DNA of 64,000 nt, from positions 176,634-240,633 of the forward strand of contig NZ_BMNC01000010.1 of assembly GCF_014646255.1 (NCBI RefSeq). Reading direction: 5' to 3'. This document shows positions 58,730 to 64,000 of the stretch, one piece after another (position 1 is the stretch's first letter; each line of letters starts with the position of its first letter). Position numbers and translations under genes: made by a program. Under the pieces are notes generated by a model that ran no database searches, was not told where the DNA came from, and worked only from the letters and a program-made list of their open reading frames with translations. This DNA comes from Lentzea pudingi. Its GTDB lineage: Bacteria > Actinomycetota > Actinomycetes > Mycobacteriales > Pseudonocardiaceae.

Positions 58730-59608
58730 TCAGGAGCTCAGCCAGGCCCGCCACGTCGGCAGCAGGGTGGCGATGAGGTCGAGCGGCGCCTCGGTGTTCG
58801 GTGAGTGCATCACGCCCGGCAGCACGGCGAAGTCCGCGTCCAGCCGCTCCGCCATGTCGCGCTGGGCGGCGGGCGACCACGCGTCGTCCGAGTCGCCGCA
58901 CACCACCAGGCACGGCGTGCCGGACGACCGCAGCGTGCGCGCCAGCTTCGCGACCTGGTCCGGTTCGTGGCGCAGACCGTTGCCCATGCCGAGCAACGCC
59001 GCTGCCCGCGACTTGAGGAACCTGGTGCGGTAGAAGTCCTTCAGCTCCTGCGGGAGCACCGCGTACGCCGGGTTCTGCTGCGAGCGCAGCTCGTTCAGCC
59101 GCTGGGTGCCCTCGACGCCCTGCTCGGCCAGCACGTGCTCGCCGACCTCCAGCACCGTGCGGCGATCCCCCGCGGGCAGTTCGGACGGGCCGGACGACAG
59201 CAGCGTGAGCCCCGAGACCGGGGCGCCCGCGAACATCGCCGCCCGCGAGACCAGGCCGCCGTAGGAGTGGCCGAGCAGCAGCACTTTCCGGCCGTCCGCC
59301 GCGATCTTCCCGATCAGCTCGGCGAGCACCGACCCGAGCGGGCCCGGCCGGTAGAGCGCCTCGTCGTCCGGGCCCTGCGAGTCCTGCTGGCCCGGCAGGT
59401 CGATCGCGACGACCTCGAAACCCGCGTCCGCGATCGGGTCGATCATCGGCGCGAAGTCCTCTTTGGAGCCTGTGTAGCCCGGAACGAGCAGCACGGTCGT
59501 GCGCATCGAGTCGTCGCCCACCGCGGGCGCGCGCAGCGCCGCGATCGTGCCGTAGCGGCCCGGGAAGTCGACGCGGTGCGCCCGGTGCGGGCTGATCTGC
59601 GAGTACAC
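58730..59608 (-). CDS. Alpha/beta hydrolase
   Basis: This 292-residue hydrolase has the oxyanion segment LLVPGYTGSKEDF, the nucleophile elbow LLGHSYGGLVSRA with Ser, the acid strand PCLVVCGDSDDAWSP (Asp) and the C-terminal His in VLPGVMHSPNTEA. GTG 59608 was chosen because the family begins with a stretch such as HRAHRVDFPGRYGTIAAL; ATG 59507 is an alternative. The substrate is unknown. It starts 8 bases after the PQQ-propeller gene's stop and is likely in the same operon. Confidence 0.88.
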   Translation of the reverse strand: MYSQISPHRAHRVDFPGRYGTIAALRAPAVGDDSMRTTVLLVPGYTGSKEDFAPMIDPIADAGFEVVAIDLPGQQDSQGPDDEALYRPGPLGSVLAELIGKIAADGRKVLLLGHSYGGLVSRAAMFAGAPVSGLTLLSSGPSELPAGDRRTVLEVGEHVLAEQGVEGTQRLNELRSQQNPAYAVLPQELKDFYRTRFLKSRAAALLGMGNGLRHEPDQVAKLARTLRSSGTPCLVVCGDSDDAWSPAAQRDMAERLDADFAVLPGVMHSPNTEAPLDLIATLLPTWRAWLSS

Positions 59609-59616
59609 GAGCTGAA

Positions 59617-60948
59617 CTATCGCAGCGCGACCAGGGTTTCGCCACGCTGCTCGAGTACGACCGGACCGGCTGTGGCCAGTTGCACAGGGCCCTGGTGGCC
59701 TTCGCGGTTCAGCCGGATCGTGCCCACGACCGCGCCCGTGGCCTGCTCGTACACCCGCAGACCCTCCTTCACCGGGATGAGCGCGCGGCCCGCGAGCGTC
59801 GTACCGGCGCCCAGCGTGCCCTCGGCGGTCCACAGTGGAGTGAGGGTGTCCAGCGACAGCGCGACCGTGCGGGAGCCGGAGAACCAGAAGGCGTTCGTCT
59901 TCGTCGTGAAGACGCGCGAGACGTGGTTCGGCGGGTCGGTGAAGTCGGCGTCGGGGATGTCGAGCGGCGCCTCGCCGACCTGGTTGCCGGTCTCCGCGTC
60001 GAACGTCACGATCCTGTTCGGGCCCGGTACCGCCACCGCGACGAGCTTCTCGGTGATGGCCACGACCTGCACGTTCTTGCTGCCGGTGACGGAACTGCCG
60101 AACACCTTGGGCTCGTCGGACTTGTCCGGGTTCGGCTTCAGGATCGTCACCCGGTCCGACGCGTCGTCCGGGCAGCGCTCGACCATCGCGAACTTGCCGG
60201 TCGTCACGGCCACCGAGCCGTACGCGCAGCCGACGCGCGGCTGCTTGCCCGGGTTCACGATCGCGCGCAGGCCGCCGTACTCGAGCGAGCGCACCAGGTC
60301 GTCGCGCCGGTACACCTCGACGAACTTCGAGCCCGTGGTGATCAGGTGCGAACCCTCGTTGAGCAGTGCCGTGCCCGGTTCCGCGTCGCCGTTGCGCTGC
60401 GCCCGCCGCTCGCCGGTGATGCCGTCGAGCGACGTGAGCTCGGAGCAGTTCGTGCCCTTGGAGTAGAGAGCCATCGCCCGGCCCCACGCCGTGCTCACGA
60501 CGCACAGCGGCAGATCGCGCTCGTACGTCCAGCGCACGTCACCGGTCAGCGGGTCGCGCCCGTGGACCGCGCCGCCGTCGCCGGTCACGACCGTCGACGG
60601 CTTCTCCTCGCCGGTGTCCTTCGACGCGGTCTGCACGACCACGGGGGACAGCGAGGCGCCGCTGCGCGCCCGCCACACCTCGGCGAGCGACGGAGGCAGC
60701 GTGGCCACTTCGGGCAGCGGCTCCCACGACGACGGCCCGGTGACCGACGTCGTGGCACGAGCATCGCTGAAAGCCCAGGTCAGCACGGACGCCGTCACCG
60801 ACACCACCGCGATCACTGCGACCGCGATGAAGTCGGCGCGGGTGCGCCAGGACCGGGCGGGCGGACGTTCTGCGGCGGGCACGGCCTCGTGCGCGGGCTC
60901 GTCGAGGACGTCCTCGACGTCGGTGACGTCGGAACCGGGGGACGACAT
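59617..60948 (-). CDS. PQQ-like beta-propeller membrane protein (Rv3212-like)
   Basis: This 443-residue protein has a cytoplasmic N-terminal part of about 40 residues, one helix (RADFIAVAVIAVVSVTASVLTWAF) and an extracytoplasmic propeller with PQQ-type repeats (DPLTGDVRWTYERDLPL, LDGITGERRA, FDAETGNQVGEAPL, LDTLTPLWTAEG). The remembered M. tuberculosis counterpart Rv3212 is next to the helicase rhlE (Rv3211), as here. The role is unknown; propellers of this type often bind proteins or ions. Confidence 0.88.
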   Translation of the reverse strand: MSSPGSDVTDVEDVLDEPAHEAVPAAERPPARSWRTRADFIAVAVIAVVSVTASVLTWAFSDARATTSVTGPSSWEPLPEVATLPPSLAEVWRARSGASLSPVVVQTASKDTGEEKPSTVVTGDGGAVHGRDPLTGDVRWTYERDLPLCVVSTAWGRAMALYSKGTNCSELTSLDGITGERRAQRNGDAEPGTALLNEGSHLITTGSKFVEVYRRDDLVRSLEYGGLRAIVNPGKQPRVGCAYGSVAVTTGKFAMVERCPDDASDRVTILKPNPDKSDEPKVFGSSVTGSKNVQVVAITEKLVAVAVPGPNRIVTFDAETGNQVGEAPLDIPDADFTDPPNHVSRVFTTKTNAFWFSGSRTVALSLDTLTPLWTAEGTLGAGTTLAGRALIPVKEGLRVYEQATGAVVGTIRLNREGHQGPVQLATAGPVVLEQRGETLVALR

Positions 60949-60953
60949 GGTGA

Positions 60954-62600
<1,647 letters not shown>

Positions 62601-62808
62601 GCGCGTACGAGCCCTGGCCGGGCCTCTCGACCGCGCTCGATGAGCAGCTGCGGGAAAGGTGTACGCGCACCATTTCAACGCCGCGCAGCATGGTCGTCAC
62701 ACTCGTCACGCCGGGCGTCCGAGACCCATTCTACCTGGCAAGACACATTTGACCACCTGGTGCGGCGATTCCGGCCGCTCGCGGCGCTCGGGGGGACGCC
62801 TCGCGGCA

Positions 62809-62853
62809 CCGCCCCCACGCCCGCACATGCCCGGTGTGCGGGCGTGGAGGCGG
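62809..62853. terminator. Large hairpin between the helicase and ferritin-like genes
   Basis: CCGCCCCCACGCCCGCACA and its complement at 62835-62853 give 19 pairs with one mismatch and a 7-base loop. The gap 62601-62926 holds this hairpin and otherwise no recognised gene. It lies in the divergent region, so it may affect both promoters or be an RNA leader structure for the ferritin-like gene. Confidence 0.6.
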
Positions 62854-62926
62854 CACCACGATTCGTCCGCCTGAACGCGCCGATCGGCCGGTGAGTGTCC
62901 GGCTCGCCGCACTAGAGTTCGGTCTC

Positions 62927-63568
62927 ATGGGTGTTGCGGAGGGTGTTGTCGATCTTCTGGGAGCGGTTGCGTATGGCGAGCTCTCGGCCTTCGACCGGAT
63001 GACGGAGGACTCGCGCACGGCGCCGACGCTGGCGGGCCGTGCGGCACTCGCACAGATGGCCGCGGCCGAGATCGGGCACTTCACGCTGCTGCAGAAGCAC
63101 CTCGCCGCCGAGGGCATCGCCGTCGAGGACGCGATGGCGCCGTTCGTGAAGGGCTTCGACGCGTTCCACGAGTCGACGAGCCCCAAGTCGTGGCTCGAGT
63201 CGCTGGTGAAGGCGTACGTCGGTGACGGCCTCGCCGCCGACTTCTACCGCGAGGTGGCGACGTGGCTGGACGAGCCGACGGGGGAGCTCGTGCTGCACGT
63301 GCTCGCCGACACGGGTCACTCGGCGTTCGCTGAACGCGAAGTCCTGGCCGCCGTCGAGACCGATCCGCGGGTGCGCGACCGGCTCGCGCTGTGGGGCCGC
63401 CGGCTGCTCGGAGAGGCGTTGACGCAGGCCCAGTACGTGGTGGCGGAGCGCGACGGGCTCTCGGAGCTCATCGTGCGGGGGTCGGGGGACCTCGCCGGGA
63501 TCGGTCAGCTGTTCCGCCGGCTCCAGCAGACGCACGCGCGGCGCATGACGCAGCTGGGCCTCGGCTAG
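62927..63568 (+). CDS. Ferritin-like protein (MiaE-like; Rv3210c-like)
   Basis: This 213-residue four-helix protein resembles the ferritin-like tRNA-hydroxylase group: DLLGAVAYGELSAFDRMTEDS (Glu in helix 1), ALAQMAAAEIGHFTLLQKHL (ExxH in helix 2), YREVATWLDEPTGELVLHVLADTGHSAFAEREV (E and ExxH-like in helices 3-4). Di-iron binding is inferred from these Glu/His. The remembered M. tuberculosis Rv3210c lies next to rhlE. ATG 62927 was chosen; GTG 62891 is in frame. Confidence 0.85.
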   Translation: MGVAEGVVDLLGAVAYGELSAFDRMTEDSRTAPTLAGRAALAQMAAAEIGHFTLLQKHLAAEGIAVEDAMAPFVKGFDAFHESTSPKSWLESLVKAYVGDGLAADFYREVATWLDEPTGELVLHVLADTGHSAFAEREVLAAVETDPRVRDRLALWGRRLLGEALTQAQYVVAERDGLSELIVRGSGDLAGIGQLFRRLQQTHARRMTQLGLG

Positions 63569-63611
63569 GTAGGCTCGCGGTCGGAGTTTTCTCTTGAGCA
63601 CGGAGGTCAGC

Positions 63612-63836
63612 GTGGAGGTCAGGATCGGCGTCGCGGACAGCGGACGCGAACTCGTCGTGACCAGTGAGCTCAACCCGTCCGAGGTCGAGACCCTGGTGGC
63701 GGACGCGGTGTCCGGCAAGTCCAGCGTGCTGTCGCTGGTGGACGTCAAGGGCGCGCGTTTCGTCGTGCCCGCTGGCCGCGTCGCGTACGTGGAGATCGGC
63801 CCGCAGGACTCGCGCAAGGTCGGGTTCGGCGCCTGA
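63612..63836 (+). CDS. DUF3107 small protein (TB9.4-like)
   Basis: This 74-residue protein reads MEVRIGVADSGRELVVTSEL, then PSEVETLVADAV and VAYVEIGPQDSRKVGFGA. It matches the DUF3107 family (TB9.4, Rv3208A of M. tuberculosis), whose function is unknown. GTG 63612 was chosen because GGAGGT lies 5 bases upstream and the family begins with MEV; TTG 63594 is an in-frame upstream alternative. A strong terminator follows. Confidence 0.92.
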   Translation: MEVRIGVADSGRELVVTSELNPSEVETLVADAVSGKSSVLSLVDVKGARFVVPAGRVAYVEIGPQDSRKVGFGA

Positions 63837-63849
63837 GTCGCCAGAAATC

Positions 63850-63886
63850 GAGGAGGGCCCCGGTCGTCACGACCGGGGCCCTCCTC
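63850..63886 (+). terminator. Perfect 17-pair terminator after the DUF3107 gene
   Basis: GAGGAGGGCCCCGGTCG and CGACCGGGGCCCTCCTC pair without mismatch around a 3-base loop TCA, followed by GTTG. It ends transcription before the IS element. Confidence 0.93.
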
Positions 63887-63935
63887 GTTGTGCGGGACGG
63901 TGCGGTGCCGGACAGGGGTGCCGGCACCGACGGCC

Positions 63936-64000
63936 CTAGTTGTACTGACCTGAGAGGTTAGGAACGCGGCTGGCGGGTGGTAGGCCTTTGAGCGCGGTGT
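63936..64000 (-). mobile_element. IS481/IS3-like transposase, C-terminal end (partial)
   Basis: On the minus strand the window edge to the stop at 63936 encodes TALKGLPPASRVPNLSGQYN, the typical end of IS481/IS3 transposases (HRPHTALxGxPP-xxRV-NLSGQY). Only about 20 residues are visible. The IS end is not clear in the 49 bases between it and the terminator (CCGGACAGGGGTGCCGGCACC contains a short inverted repeat). Confidence 0.7.

Overview
The window is high-GC actinobacterial DNA. GTG starts are frequent, stop and start codons overlap tightly, and tRNA, rRNA and CRISPR features are absent. The gene order and family content point to the Pseudonocardiales (Lentzea/Saccharothrix/Actinosynnema-like); this is an inference from gene content, not a database match.

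Two blocks match remembered Mycobacterium tuberculosis gene order. From about 2.6 to 50.1 kb the window follows Rv1207-Rv1239c with insertions: a FolP2-like mini protein, gpgS, a DivIVA-like protein, tag, a DUF3117 protein, glgA/glgC, O-methyltransferase, sigE-rseA-htrA-tatB, mrp, DUF1003, an MgtE-N/CBS protein, a stress-17M-like protein, lpqY-sugABC and corA. From about 59.6 to 63.8 kb it follows Rv3212-Rv3208A: PQQ-propeller membrane protein, DEAD-box helicase, ferritin-like protein, DUF3107.

Layout. 0-2.5 kb: winged-helix protein and secreted S15-type hydrolase. 2.6-3.9 kb: mini-FolP and gpgS. 3.9-8.3 kb: cydABDC, in which all four proteins are much shorter than their families. 8.4-12.3 kb: padR-permease, DivIVA, SRPBCC, tag, and a paaX/paaG-like pair. 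12.5-19.3 kb: DUF3117, leucyl aminopeptidase, secreted amidohydrolase, LysR/MFS pair, lipoprotein. 19.4-26.2 kb: glycogen/maltose-1-phosphate genes and the envelope-stress sigma operon. 26.2-38.3 kb: mrp, regulators, transport-related proteins, a CitE-like lyase, an acyl-CoA dehydrogenase and a run of unrecognised genes. 38.4-42.7 kb: trehalose-type ABC importer. 42.9-56.5 kb: mixed housekeeping and hypothetical genes, corA, a MaoC hydratase, two DUF2332 proteins, a PHP phosphoesterase and a RecB-like nuclease. 56.5-56.8 kb: abutting LuxR and prepilin-peptidase remnants. 56.9-58.7 kb: a Wzy-like membrane protein plus a secreted protein. 58.7-63.8 kb: the Rv3212-Rv3208A-like block. The right edge enters the 3' end of an IS481/IS3-like transposase.

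Functional threads: alpha-glucan and trehalose metabolism (gpgS, glgA, glgC, lpqY-sugABC), respiration under low oxygen (cyd), envelope stress and Tat export (sigE-rseA-htrA-tatB), and three ethylmalonyl-CoA-pathway-like enzymes (CitE-like lyase, acyl-CoA dehydrogenase, MaoC hydratase). The most unusual signals are the uniformly compacted cyd operon with twin palindromes in cydB, two inverted copies of a structured repeat whose stems differ in sequence but keep pairing, a miniature FolP2 remnant coupled to gpgS, a short leader reading frame before corA, and small proteins missed by normal length cut-offs.
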